Shown here piece after piece: positions 43,671 to 51,634 of a DNA stretch of 64,000 nt (the stretch's first letter is position 1; each line of letters starts with the position of its first letter). A model generated the notes under the pieces. That model saw nothing but the letters and a program-made list of their open reading frames with translations, was not told the DNA's origin and searched no databases. This stretch comes from Amycolatopsis umgeniensis (GTDB taxonomy: Bacteria > Actinomycetota > Actinomycetes > Mycobacteriales > Pseudonocardiaceae), in contig NZ_JACHMX010000001.1 in NCBI RefSeq assembly GCF_014205155.1, forward strand, positions 3,720,001 to 3,784,000. The letters are read 5' to 3'. A program made the position numbers and the translations under genes.

Positions 43671-45106
43671 ACCAGCCCGTCACGATCGGCATCGACGTCG
43701 CCACCGCGGGGGTCCGTGCCCTCGCGGTGCGCGGCGGCACCGTCCTCGCTTCGGCCGCCGCGACGCTGCCCGCACCGGTCCGAGACTCGCGCGGGCACAG
43801 CGAGCAGGACGCCCGGTCGTGGTGGCCCGCGGTGGAGACGGTGCTGGCGAAGGTCACCGGTGAGCTGCCGGGCAGGGGCGGCGAGGTCGCCGCGGTGGCC
43901 GTCGCCGCGACGTCGGGGACGATCGTCGGGGTCGATGCCTCGGGTGAACCGGTCACGCCCGCGCTGATGTACGACGACAGGCGCGGCGCGGCCCTCAACC
44001 GCGAGGCCACCGAACTCGGCACGGATCGCTGGCGGCGGCTCGGTTTCGGGGTGACGGCCACGGCCGCGCTCGGCCGGATCGCGTGGCTGTCCGAGTTCGT
44101 CCCCAGCGTCGCCGGGATCCGGCACACGCCCGAGCTGATCGCCGCGAAGCTCACCGGCGGGCCGGTGGCGAGTGACTGGTCGCATGCCTTGAAGAGCGGC
44201 TACGACCCGCTCGCCCTCGAATGGCCACTGGAGGTCTTCGAGGCCTTGGGGGTGTCGGAAGGCCTGCTCCCACCGGTGGTCGCTCCGGCCACCGTGCTGG
44301 GCACGGTGGCCCGTCCGGTCGCCGGGCTCCCGGCGGGCTGCCTGGTCGTGGCCGGGATGACGGACGGCTGCGCGGGCCAGCTCGCGGCCGGGGCGGTCAC
44401 CCCCGGGCGGTTCGTCGGGATCCTCGGCACGACGTACGTGCTCAAGGGGGTCACCGAAGAGCTGGTGCCCGATCCGACGGGGGCGATGTACAGCCACCGT
44501 CATCCGGACGGCTGGTGGCTGCCCGGTGGAGCGTCGAACACCGGCGGCGAGGCTGTCGCCGGGCAGGAACACCTTCCCGAACTCGACGCGGCGGCGGCCG
44601 CGCTGGGCCCGGCGAAGGTGATCGCGTACCCGTTGCGGCGCAAGGGCGAACGCTTCCCCTTCACGAACGGGGACGCCGAGGGCTTCGTGTCCGGCGAAGC
44701 GGACGAGGTGGAGCTGCACCGGGCAAGGCTGGAGGGGGTCGCCTTCCTCGAGCGGCTGGCGCTGGACCACCTGCGTCGTCTCGGCGTCGAGGTCACCGAG
44801 CCGCTGTTGGCGGCGGGCGGTGGCAGCAAGAGTCCTTTGTGGACGAGGATCAGGGCGACCGTCACCGGTCTCGGCCTGCGGGTGTCACCACAGGCGGAGA
44901 CGGGGTACGGCGCCGCGCTGCTCGCCGCGGCAGGAGTCCTGCCGGGCGGGCTCACCGAAGCGTCCGAAGGGCTCGGCAAGGGAACGCTGGTCGAACCCGA
45001 CGAGCGCGAAAGTGCCGCGCTCACCGAGTCCTACCTGCGGTTCTGCACCGAACTGCACACCAGGGGCTGGATCGACGACGAGCTGTTCGCCGTCGTCCGG
45101 CGTTGA
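43667..45106 (+). CDS. FGGY-family carbohydrate kinase, second
   Basis: A 479-residue FGGY kinase, only distantly similar to the one at 35027-36475. The opening reads GIDVATAGVRALAV, then EQDARSWWPAVE, VAATSGTIVGVDASG, MYDDRRG, MTDGCAGQLAAGAV and the C-terminal LLAAGGGSKSPLWTRIRATV. Position after a polyol permease suggests phosphorylation of the imported polyol or the ketose derived from it. GTG 43667 forms a GTGA overlap with the transporter stop. No polyol dehydrogenase is present in the cluster, so direct phosphorylation of a polyol is worth considering. Confidence 0.88.
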   Translation: MNQPVTIGIDVATAGVRALAVRGGTVLASAAATLPAPVRDSRGHSEQDARSWWPAVETVLAKVTGELPGRGGEVAAVAVAATSGTIVGVDASGEPVTPALMYDDRRGAALNREATELGTDRWRRLGFGVTATAALGRIAWLSEFVPSVAGIRHTPELIAAKLTGGPVASDWSHALKSGYDPLALEWPLEVFEALGVSEGLLPPVVAPATVLGTVARPVAGLPAGCLVVAGMTDGCAGQLAAGAVTPGRFVGILGTTYVLKGVTEELVPDPTGAMYSHRHPDGWWLPGGASNTGGEAVAGQEHLPELDAAAAALGPAKVIAYPLRRKGERFPFTNGDAEGFVSGEADEVELHRARLEGVAFLERLALDHLRRLGVEVTEPLLAAGGGSKSPLWTRIRATVTGLGLRVSPQAETGYGAALLAAAGVLPGGLTEASEGLGKGTLVEPDERESAALTESYLRFCTELHTRGWIDDELFAVVRR

Positions 45107-45112
45107 GCGAAA

Positions 45113-46075
45113 TCAGGAAGGGCGTGGGCCGTTGGACTTGGTGGGAGTCGGCTTGGACGCGGCCGCCGGCTTGGACGCCTCGTCGGCGGCGTCGGGAGCG
45201 GGAGCCAGCAGCCGGATGGCCTCCTGGACGGCGACATCCGTGGCGGAAAGCCGCTCGGCGACCTTGGACCGGAGTTCCAGCGCGAGCTTGCGGGCCTGCT
45301 GAGCGTCGGACTGCTGGGTCTTCGCGTCGGTGAGGGCCTCCGCGACCTGCTCCTGCTTCGCGGCGATGTCCTCCGCCGAAGACTTCTCCGACTTGGCGAT
45401 CTTCTCCGCCGAAATCCGCTCGGCTTCGGAGCGCTTGTCCTCCGACACCCGGTCGGCTTCCGCGATCTTGTCCGCGGACGCCTTCTCCGCCTCCGTGCGA
45501 CGAGCCGCCGAAGCTTCCTCGGCCTTCTTGTCCGCGGCGGCGCGGTTCCGGACGCTCTCCATGTCCAGTTCCTTGCGCTTCTGCGCCGCCTCGGCGTTCA
45601 GCCGCTCGATCTCGGCCTTGGCGTCCGCGAGCAGCTTCTCCCGTTCCGCCTGCGCGTCCTTGGCCGCCTTGTCACTCGCGCGCTGCGACTCGTGGGCGTA
45701 CTTGTCCGCTTCGGCCCGTGTCGACTTGGCGTCGGCTTCCGCGGCGGCCTTGAGGTCGGCGATCTCCTCCTCGGCGAGCTGCATCATCATGCGGACGCGT
45801 TCGGCCATCGCGCCGGCACCGGACGGACTCGAGCTCATCCGCACGAGGGCGGCCTTGGTCTCGTCCAGTTCCTTCTGGGCGTGGCCGAGCGCCTTGGTGA
45901 GTTCACCGGCGGTCGCCACGGCCTCGTCGCGGTTGCGCGAGGTCTGCTTGAGTTCGGTCGACAGCTCGACGAGCCGCTCGTCGACCTGACGCTTGTCGTA
46001 ACCGCGGACAGCGACCGCGAACTGGGACGATTTCGCTGAGGGCGCCTGAGGCGCCGTCTTCTCAGGAGCGACCAT
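45113..46075 (-). CDS. DivIVA-like coiled-coil protein
   Basis: A 320-residue protein. Residues 18-50 resemble a DivIVA N-terminal lipid-binding motif (FAVAVRGYDKRQVDERLVEL), and residues 50-290 are a long, highly charged coiled coil with many Ala, Glu and Lys heptads. The C terminus is a Pro/Ala tail. DivIVA relatives mark poles and septa and recruit wall machinery in actinomycetes. This is probably a paralogue rather than the essential Wag31/DivIVA, which is normally near ftsZ. ATG 46075 has AAGGTG upstream. It is divergent from three DUF445 genes, with 123 bp between the starts. Confidence 0.75.
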   Translation of the reverse strand: MVAPEKTAPQAPSAKSSQFAVAVRGYDKRQVDERLVELSTELKQTSRNRDEAVATAGELTKALGHAQKELDETKAALVRMSSSPSGAGAMAERVRMMMQLAEEEIADLKAAAEADAKSTRAEADKYAHESQRASDKAAKDAQAEREKLLADAKAEIERLNAEAAQKRKELDMESVRNRAAADKKAEEASAARRTEAEKASADKIAEADRVSEDKRSEAERISAEKIAKSEKSSAEDIAAKQEQVAEALTDAKTQQSDAQQARKLALELRSKVAERLSATDVAVQEAIRLLAPAPDAADEASKPAAASKPTPTKSNGPRPS

Positions 46076-46198
46076 GGCGGACACCTTAATGAGCTTGGGC
46101 CCGTCGGGTAGTACCGCCAAACGGCTGCACTCGGAGTGCGACCGGCCGATCACATGGCATCCTCCATTGTTGACAGGTCGTAAGCAGGGGAGGCCCGG

Positions 46199-47428
46199 TT
46201 GGACATTTCGGCGATCCTCGACGACATCAGGGAGCACTGGCACGTCTACGCCACGATGCCCTTCATCGCCGCGCTCATCGGTTACATCACGAAACGCGTC
46301 GCCATCGAGATGATGTTCCGGCCGCTGGAGTTCGTCGGGATCAAACCCTTCCTCGGCTGGCAGGGGGTCATCCCCGCCAACTCGCGCCGGATGGCGACCA
46401 CCGCCGTCGACCTGCTGACCAAGAATCTCGTCGATCCGCAGGAGATCTTCTCCCGGCTCGATCCCGACGAGGTGGTCAAGGAGCTGGAGGAGCCGCTTCT
46501 CAAGGCCGTCGAGGACGTCACCCGCGAGGTGATGGAGCAGTACCAGCCCAGACTGTGGGAGCTGCTGCCGACGCGGGCGCAGCGGATGCTGGTCGACCAG
46601 GTCCGGGCGCAGGCGCCGAAGGTCGTCGCACGGCTGATGCGTGAGGTGTCGACGAACATCGACGAGGTCCTCGACGTCAACGAGATGCTGATCAACGCGA
46701 TGGTCCGGGACAAATCGCTGACCTGCCGCCTGATCAAGGAGGTCGCGACCCCGGAACTCCGCTTCATCGCCCGGTCCGGGATCTACTTCGGCTTCGTCAT
46801 CGGTTTGGTCCAGTTCGTCGCGTGGGCGCTGACGAAGCAGCCGTTGATCATGCCGATCTTCGGTTTCGTCACCGGGTTCGTCACGGACTGGCTGGCCCTG
46901 AAGATGATCTTCTACCCGCGTGAGCCGCGCCGGTTCCTGTTCTTCAGCTGGCAGGGCATGTTCCAGAAGCGCCGCCAGGCCGTCGCCCGCGACTACGGCG
47001 CGCTGATCGCGGACGAGGTCCTCACCGTGCGGAACGTGATGGAGGCCGTGCTCACCGGGCCGAAGTCGGACAAGCTGTTCGCGATGATCACCCGCGAGGT
47101 GCAGCGGACCATCGACGCGCAGGCGAGTATCGCGAAACCCTTGGTGGCGCTGACCGTCGGCGGCGTGCAGTACCAGGAGATGAAGAAGGCCGCGGCGGAG
47201 AAGACGATCGCGTATCTCCCCGAAACGGTGAAACACGTGGAGAGCTACGCCACTGACGCGCTCGACGTCCGCAACACGATCGTCGTGAAGATGCAGCAGC
47301 TGACCCCGCTCGAGTTCGAAGGGATCCTGCGACCCGCCTTCCAGCAGGACGAATGGAAGCTGATCGCGGTCGGCGCGGTGATCGGCGGGCTCGTGGGTGA
47401 ACTTCAGGTCCTGCTACTCCTCCACTGA
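46199..47428 (+). CDS. DUF445 membrane protein, copy 1 of 3
   Basis: A 409-residue DUF445 protein. One hydrophobic segment near the N terminus (MPFIAALIGYITKRVAIEMMF) is followed by a conserved helical part (GWQGVIPANSRRMA), a second hydrophobic pair near 190-230 (SGIYFGFVIGLVQFVAWAL, FGFVTGFVTDWLALKMIF) and a C-terminal anchor (WKLIAVGAVIGGLVGELQVLLLLH). The family's function is unknown. TTG 46199 has AGGGGAGG upstream. It is the first of three tandem paralogues of almost equal length. Confidence 0.85.
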   Translation: MDISAILDDIREHWHVYATMPFIAALIGYITKRVAIEMMFRPLEFVGIKPFLGWQGVIPANSRRMATTAVDLLTKNLVDPQEIFSRLDPDEVVKELEEPLLKAVEDVTREVMEQYQPRLWELLPTRAQRMLVDQVRAQAPKVVARLMREVSTNIDEVLDVNEMLINAMVRDKSLTCRLIKEVATPELRFIARSGIYFGFVIGLVQFVAWALTKQPLIMPIFGFVTGFVTDWLALKMIFYPREPRRFLFFSWQGMFQKRRQAVARDYGALIADEVLTVRNVMEAVLTGPKSDKLFAMITREVQRTIDAQASIAKPLVALTVGGVQYQEMKKAAAEKTIAYLPETVKHVESYATDALDVRNTIVVKMQQLTPLEFEGILRPAFQQDEWKLIAVGAVIGGLVGELQVLLLLH

Positions 47429-47476
47429 GGACAGGCGGCTAGGTTCCCCTCAAGCGAGACGCGGGAGGGGCTGCGA

Positions 47477-48703
47477 GTGGACGCCGTCATCGCCGATCTC
47501 GGCGAGCACTGGCCGGTGTACGTCACCATGCCGTTCATCGCGGCGCTGATCGGGTACGTCACCAAACGCGTCGCCATCGAGATGATGTTCAAACCGGTGG
47601 AATTCGTCGGGGTCAAGCCGTTTCTCGGCTGGCAGGGGGTGCTGCCCGCGAACGCCGAGCGGATGGCGGCCACCGCCACCGAGATGCTGACGAACAACCT
47701 CGTCGACCCGAAGGAGATCTTCGCCAGGCTCGATCCGGCGCAGGTCGCGAAGGAGATCGAGCAGCCGCTGCTGAGGATCGTCGAGGACGTCACCCGCGAG
47801 GTGATGGAGCAGTACCAGCCCAGACTCTGGGAAGTACTGCCGAACACCGCCCAGCAGCTGCTGCTCAAACGGGTGCAGGCCGAAGCGCCGCGCGCGATCG
47901 AGAAGATCATGCGGGAGATCGCGGAGAACATCGAGGACGTCCTCGACCTCAAGCACATGGTCGTGACGAACCTGGTGCGCGACAAGGCCTTGCTGAACCG
48001 GCTGATCCGCGACATCTCGCGGCCGGAGATGCGGTTCATCGCGCGGTCGGGGATCGTGTTCGGCTTCGCGCTCGGCTGTGTGCAGCTGCTGGTGTGGGCG
48101 CTGACGAAGTCGCCGATCGTGCTGCCGCTGTTCGGTGTCGCCATCGGCTGGTTCACCGACTGGATCGCCTTGAAGATGATCTTCCTGCCGCGCGAGCCGA
48201 AGCGGTTCTTCGGCTTCTACACCTGGCAAGGCGTGTTCCAGAAACGCAAGGACCAGGTCGCCGAGGACTACGGCGACATGATCGCGCGCGAGATCATCAC
48301 CATCCCGAACCTGCTCGAAGCCGTGCTGAGCGGGCCGAAGTCGGACAAGCTGTTCACGATGATCACCCGCGAAGTGCAGCGGACCATCGACACGCAGGCG
48401 AGCGTCGTGAAGCCGTTCGTCGCGATGGCCGTCGGGAGCAGGAAGTTCCAGGAGATGAAGCAGACCGCGGCGGCGAAGGCGGCGGCACGGATCCCGGAGA
48501 CGATCCGGCACGCCGAGAGCTACGCGGTCAACGCGCTCGATGTCCGGAACACCATTGTGGACAGGATGCGGCAGCTGAACCCGCTGGAATTCGAGCAGTT
48601 GCTGCGTCCGGCGTTCCGGCAGGACGAGTGGAAGCTGATCGCGGTCGGCGCGGTGATCGGCGGCCTCGTCGGTGAACTTCAGGTGCTTCTGCTGCTTCAC
48701 TGA
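47477..48703 (+). CDS. DUF445 membrane protein, copy 2 of 3
   Basis: A 408-residue paralogue of the preceding gene. It keeps every landmark: the TKRVAIEMMF anchor, GWQGVLPANAERMA, SGIVFGFALGCVQLLVWALTK, the TDWIALKMIFLPREP turn, GPKSDKLFTMITREVQRTID and the same C-terminal anchor ending GELQVLLLLH. Much of the DNA is also still alike, so the duplication is either recent or kept by conversion. GTG 47477 has GGGAGGGG upstream. The gap to copy 1 is 48 bp. Confidence 0.85.
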   Translation: MDAVIADLGEHWPVYVTMPFIAALIGYVTKRVAIEMMFKPVEFVGVKPFLGWQGVLPANAERMAATATEMLTNNLVDPKEIFARLDPAQVAKEIEQPLLRIVEDVTREVMEQYQPRLWEVLPNTAQQLLLKRVQAEAPRAIEKIMREIAENIEDVLDLKHMVVTNLVRDKALLNRLIRDISRPEMRFIARSGIVFGFALGCVQLLVWALTKSPIVLPLFGVAIGWFTDWIALKMIFLPREPKRFFGFYTWQGVFQKRKDQVAEDYGDMIAREIITIPNLLEAVLSGPKSDKLFTMITREVQRTIDTQASVVKPFVAMAVGSRKFQEMKQTAAAKAAARIPETIRHAESYAVNALDVRNTIVDRMRQLNPLEFEQLLRPAFRQDEWKLIAVGAVIGGLVGELQVLLLLH

Positions 48704-48748
48704 CGGGCACCGGATACCGTTTCCCATCCCACGAGCGAGGAGGTCGGA

Positions 48749-49972
48749 GTGGACGCCGTCCTGGACGACCTCGCCCGGCACTGGTGGCTGTACGCCGCGA
48801 TCCCGTTCATCGCGGCGCTGATCGGCTACGTCACCAAACGCGTCGCCATCGAGATGATGTTCAAACCGCTGGAGTTCGCCGGGATCAAGCCGTTCCTCGG
48901 CTGGCAGGGCGTGGTGCCCAAGCACGGCGGGCGGATGGCCGCCGTCGCGACCGAGTTGCTGACGTCGAACCTGTTGGACGTCAAGGAGGTCTTCCGGCGG
49001 ATCGATCCGGCGATCATCACGCGCGAGATCGAGCAGCCGCTGCTGCGGGCCGTGGACGAGGTCGCCCGCGAAGTGCTCGAAAAGCACCATCCCAGGCTCT
49101 GGGAAGTCATGCCGACGATGGCGCAGGAACTGCTGATCAAGCAGGTCCAAGCGTCGACGCCGCGGCTGGTGCGCGAGTTCATGGAGGAGATGACCGAGAA
49201 CCTCGACGAGGTACTCGACTTCCAGCACATGACCGTGCAGCGGCTCACCAGGGACAAGAAGCTGCTCGTCCGGCTGATCCGTGAGACGTCACGGCCGGAG
49301 ATGGCGTTCATCGCGCGCACGGGGATCTACTTCGGCTTCGGGCTCGGTGTCGTGCAGGCGATCGTCTGGGCGCTGACGAAGGAACCGTGGGTGCTGCCGA
49401 TCTTCGGCGGCTGCATCGGGTTGTTCACCGACTGGCTGGCGATCAAGCTGATCTTCGTGCCGCGCGAGCCGGTGCGGGTCGGGCGGGTGATCCTGCAGGG
49501 CAAGTTCCAGCGGCGGCGGGCCGAGGTCGCGCATCAGTACGGCGAGATGATCGCGAACGAGATCCTCACCGTGCCGAACCTGCTCGACGCCGTCCTGCGC
49601 GGGCCGCGGTCGGACAGGCTGTACGCGCTGGTCGAGCGGCTCGTCGCGCAGGCCGTCGACGAGCAGGCGAGCGTCGCGAAACCGATGGTCGCGATGGCCG
49701 TCGGCGGGCAGCGGCTGCGCGAGATCAAGCAGGCGGCCGCGCGGAAGGCGCTGGAGCGGCTGCCGCCGACGATCCGCCACGCCGAGGGCTACCTGACCGA
49801 GGCGATGGACGTCGCGAAGATCGTCGAGCGGCGGATGCTCGGGCTGACGCCGCTGGAGTTCGAAGGGCTGCTGCGGCCGGCGTTCCGGCAGGACGAGTGG
49901 AAGCTCATCGCGGTCGGTGGGCTCATCGGTTTCCTGGTCGGGGAGCTGCAGGTCCTCCTGATGCTCCACTGA
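48749..49972 (+). CDS. DUF445 membrane protein, copy 3 of 3
   Basis: A 407-residue paralogue, somewhat more diverged than copies 1 and 2 (GWQGVVPKHGGRMA, TGIYFGFGLGVVQAIVWALTK, TDWLAIKLIFVPREP, GPRSDRLYALVERLVAQAVD, ending GELQVLLMLH). GTG 48749 has GAGGAGG upstream. Three copies in a row suggest a hetero-oligomeric membrane assembly, and the divergent DivIVA-like gene hints at a polar or septal location (inference). Confidence 0.85.
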   Translation: MDAVLDDLARHWWLYAAIPFIAALIGYVTKRVAIEMMFKPLEFAGIKPFLGWQGVVPKHGGRMAAVATELLTSNLLDVKEVFRRIDPAIITREIEQPLLRAVDEVAREVLEKHHPRLWEVMPTMAQELLIKQVQASTPRLVREFMEEMTENLDEVLDFQHMTVQRLTRDKKLLVRLIRETSRPEMAFIARTGIYFGFGLGVVQAIVWALTKEPWVLPIFGGCIGLFTDWLAIKLIFVPREPVRVGRVILQGKFQRRRAEVAHQYGEMIANEILTVPNLLDAVLRGPRSDRLYALVERLVAQAVDEQASVAKPMVAMAVGGQRLREIKQAAARKALERLPPTIRHAEGYLTEAMDVAKIVERRMLGLTPLEFEGLLRPAFRQDEWKLIAVGGLIGFLVGELQVLLMLH

Positions 49973-50041
49973 CACCGGATCGCGTTTAGCCCGCTAAACG
50001 CAGGTCAGGGCCGGGGGCGCCCGCTGGCGGGCTTCCCGTGT

Positions 50042-50090
50042 CCTGAAGGCCACCTTTGAGACGTTGATCGTCTCAAAGGTGGCCTTCAGG
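50042..50090. repeat. 21-bp perfect hairpin, GAC-GTTGATC-GTC apex
   Basis: Arms 50042-50062 and 50070-50090 pair perfectly. Each arm has a small dyad AAGG-CCA-CCTT. It probably terminates the DUF445 operon. Confidence 0.8.
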
Positions 50091-50163
50091 GCAACCGAGG
50101 CATCGCGTTTAGCCCGCTAAACGCAGGTCAGGCGAGGGGCGCCGCGCCCCGGTGGAGAAGCGT

Positions 50164-50186
50164 GTCCCCAATGCCACATTGGGGAC
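50164..50186. repeat. 10-bp hairpin centred on CCA
   Basis: GTCCCCAATG-CCA-CATTGGGGAC is a perfect short hairpin between array copies 2 and 3. Confidence 0.7.
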
Positions 50187-50308
50187 CTCAGCCGAGCACT
50201 CGCGTTTAGCCCGCTAAACGCAGGTCAGGCGCACGTGCGTTTAGCGGGCTAAACGCGATCCGCGGCGCGGAAGTGAGGCGTTCTCACATGCGGGTGACAC
50301 GGGGTGAT

Positions 50309-50314
50309 TACGGT
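50309..50314 (+). promoter_or_regulatory. -10-like hexamer before the AlgX/AlgJ-like gene
   Basis: TACGGT ends six bases before GTG 50321, supporting this start and a leaderless transcript. Confidence 0.4.
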
Positions 50315-50320
50315 GGTGGG

Positions 50321-51634
50321 GTGGCGTCCGAACCCCAGCAACTGCCAGCCGTCCACGAGGCGTGGCTTCCGCGTGAGCACGCGTTGCACCGTCCGCGCCA
50401 CGGTGGCAGGCAGCTGACCGCGCTGATCAGCGCGCTTCTGTTCTTCACCACCCCCGCCCTGCTGTGGGTGTTCGGCGTGCGGCCGGGTGAGATCGAGAAC
50501 CACAAGCTCGCGAGCTTCCCCGGTTTGGACAAGGGGTGGGCGTTCTTCACCGACCTGCCGACCTGGGCCATCGACCAGCTGTCCTTCCGCCCCGGCGCGA
50601 TCGCCGCCGCGGACGCGATCAGCCGCGGGGTCTTCGGCGAGGGCGCCCCGCTCGACCAGCCGCCACCGCAGCAGCAGGCGGGCCCGATCCCCGCGCCGCC
50701 GGCGCCGACGCCGTCCAAGACCGCGCCGACGCAGGGCCCGACGCCGAACGCCGCGTCCGGCTATCGCCGTGTCGTGCAGGGGCGTGACGGCTGGCTGTAC
50801 TACGGCTACGACGCCGACGCGAAATGCGATCCGTCCCGCCCGCTGCCCGAGACCATCGACAAGATCAACGAGCTGCGGCGCGCGGTCGAGCAGTCCGGGA
50901 GGCGCTTCGAACTCGTCGTCGCGCCGGACAAGTCGACGATGGTCCCGCAGTTCCTGCCCGACACCTATCCCGGCAAGGACTGCTCGCAGTCGGCCGAGGC
51001 GGCCACCTGGCACCGGATGCTCAAGGACGCCCGTGCGATCGACCTGCGGCCCGAGCTGCGCGCGTCCGAGGGCCGGGTGCAGCGGCCGATCTACCCGCCG
51101 AACGACACCCACTGGGCCGACGAGGGCGCGCTGGTGATGACGCGCGCCATCGCGAACGCGATCAAACCGGGTGTCACGCAGACCTGGGTGAGTGTGCCCA
51201 TGGGCCCGTACGACGCGGTCGCCGACCTGCCGCCGCTGATCAGCAAGCAAGGCACGAAGACGAACACGCTGTACAGCCTCCGCCCGGACGGCTTGGTCGA
51301 TCGAGCGGGCGAGTCGAACGGCGACATCGACAGGCCGGTGTACCGCACGGCGAGTCCGCTGATCGGCACCGTCGACGAGAAGATCCTGATCTACGGCGAC
51401 TCGTTCACGAAGGCGTCTTCGCGGTATCTCTCGGGCGCGTTCACGAACCTGACGATGCTGGCGCACTTCACCCAGAAGACGTCGCAGGCCGAGGCCGTCG
51501 ACGCTTTCGTGAACGCCAACGTCGTAGTCCTGGAGGCTGTCGAACGCAGTGTGGCCGGTGGCCAGCTCGCGTTCCTCGACCCCGGTTTCCTCGCGGCTGT
51601 CAAGAAGGCGCTCGCCGAGCACCCGATCCGCTAG
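50321..51634 (+). CDS. AlgX/AlgJ-like SGNH-fold acetyltransferase-type protein
   Basis: A 437-residue protein with one N-terminal membrane segment at about 33-52 (LTALISALLFFTTPALLWVFGV), a Pro-rich linker near 110-145 and an extracytoplasmic AlgX/AlgJ-like SGNH domain: GRDGWLYYGYDADAKCDP, VVAPDKSTMVPQF, PPNDTHWADEGA (Asp-His pair) and ILIYGDSFTKAS (nucleophile Ser). Such proteins acetylate exopolysaccharide using acyl groups delivered by an MBOAT protein, and one is encoded at 26968-28401. GTG 50321 is chosen over ATG 50288 because TACGGT ends six bases upstream. The stop shares CTAG with the convergent znuB-like gene. Confidence 0.8.
   Translation: MASEPQQLPAVHEAWLPREHALHRPRHGGRQLTALISALLFFTTPALLWVFGVRPGEIENHKLASFPGLDKGWAFFTDLPTWAIDQLSFRPGAIAAADAISRGVFGEGAPLDQPPPQQQAGPIPAPPAPTPSKTAPTQGPTPNAASGYRRVVQGRDGWLYYGYDADAKCDPSRPLPETIDKINELRRAVEQSGRRFELVVAPDKSTMVPQFLPDTYPGKDCSQSAEAATWHRMLKDARAIDLRPELRASEGRVQRPIYPPNDTHWADEGALVMTRAIANAIKPGVTQTWVSVPMGPYDAVADLPPLISKQGTKTNTLYSLRPDGLVDRAGESNGDIDRPVYRTASPLIGTVDEKILIYGDSFTKASSRYLSGAFTNLTMLAHFTQKTSQAEAVDAFVNANVVVLEAVERSVAGGQLAFLDPGFLAAVKKALAEHPIR

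Larger units (their letters stand above)
49982..50256. repeat. Four-copy palindrome array GCGTTTAGC-NN-GCTAAACGC
   Basis: Identical 20-bp palindromes lie at 49982-50001, 50105-50124, 50202-50221 and, inverted, 50237-50256. The first three are followed by AGGTCAGG. Spacing is irregular (123, 97 and 35 bp). The last copy ends 53 bp before the possible -10 of the next gene. Confidence 0.85.
49973..50320. other. 348-bp gene-free region filled with palindromes
   Basis: It contains four copies of GCGTTTAGC-NN-GCTAAACGC, a 21-bp hairpin at 50042-50090 and a 10-bp hairpin at 50164-50186. No gene is visible. The AlgX/AlgJ-like gene starts at its right end. Confidence 0.8.

Noticed and set aside
45113..47236. 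A 707-codon reading that would join the DivIVA-like protein to sequence antisense to DUF445 copy 1.
   Set aside because: Only the part from ATG 46075 is coiled coil. The rest is antisense shadow of a real membrane protein gene.
49982..50256. The repeated GCGTTTAGC palindromes as a CRISPR array.
   Set aside because: Repeats are only 20 bp, spacers are 15 to 103 bp, one copy is inverted and no cas gene is nearby.
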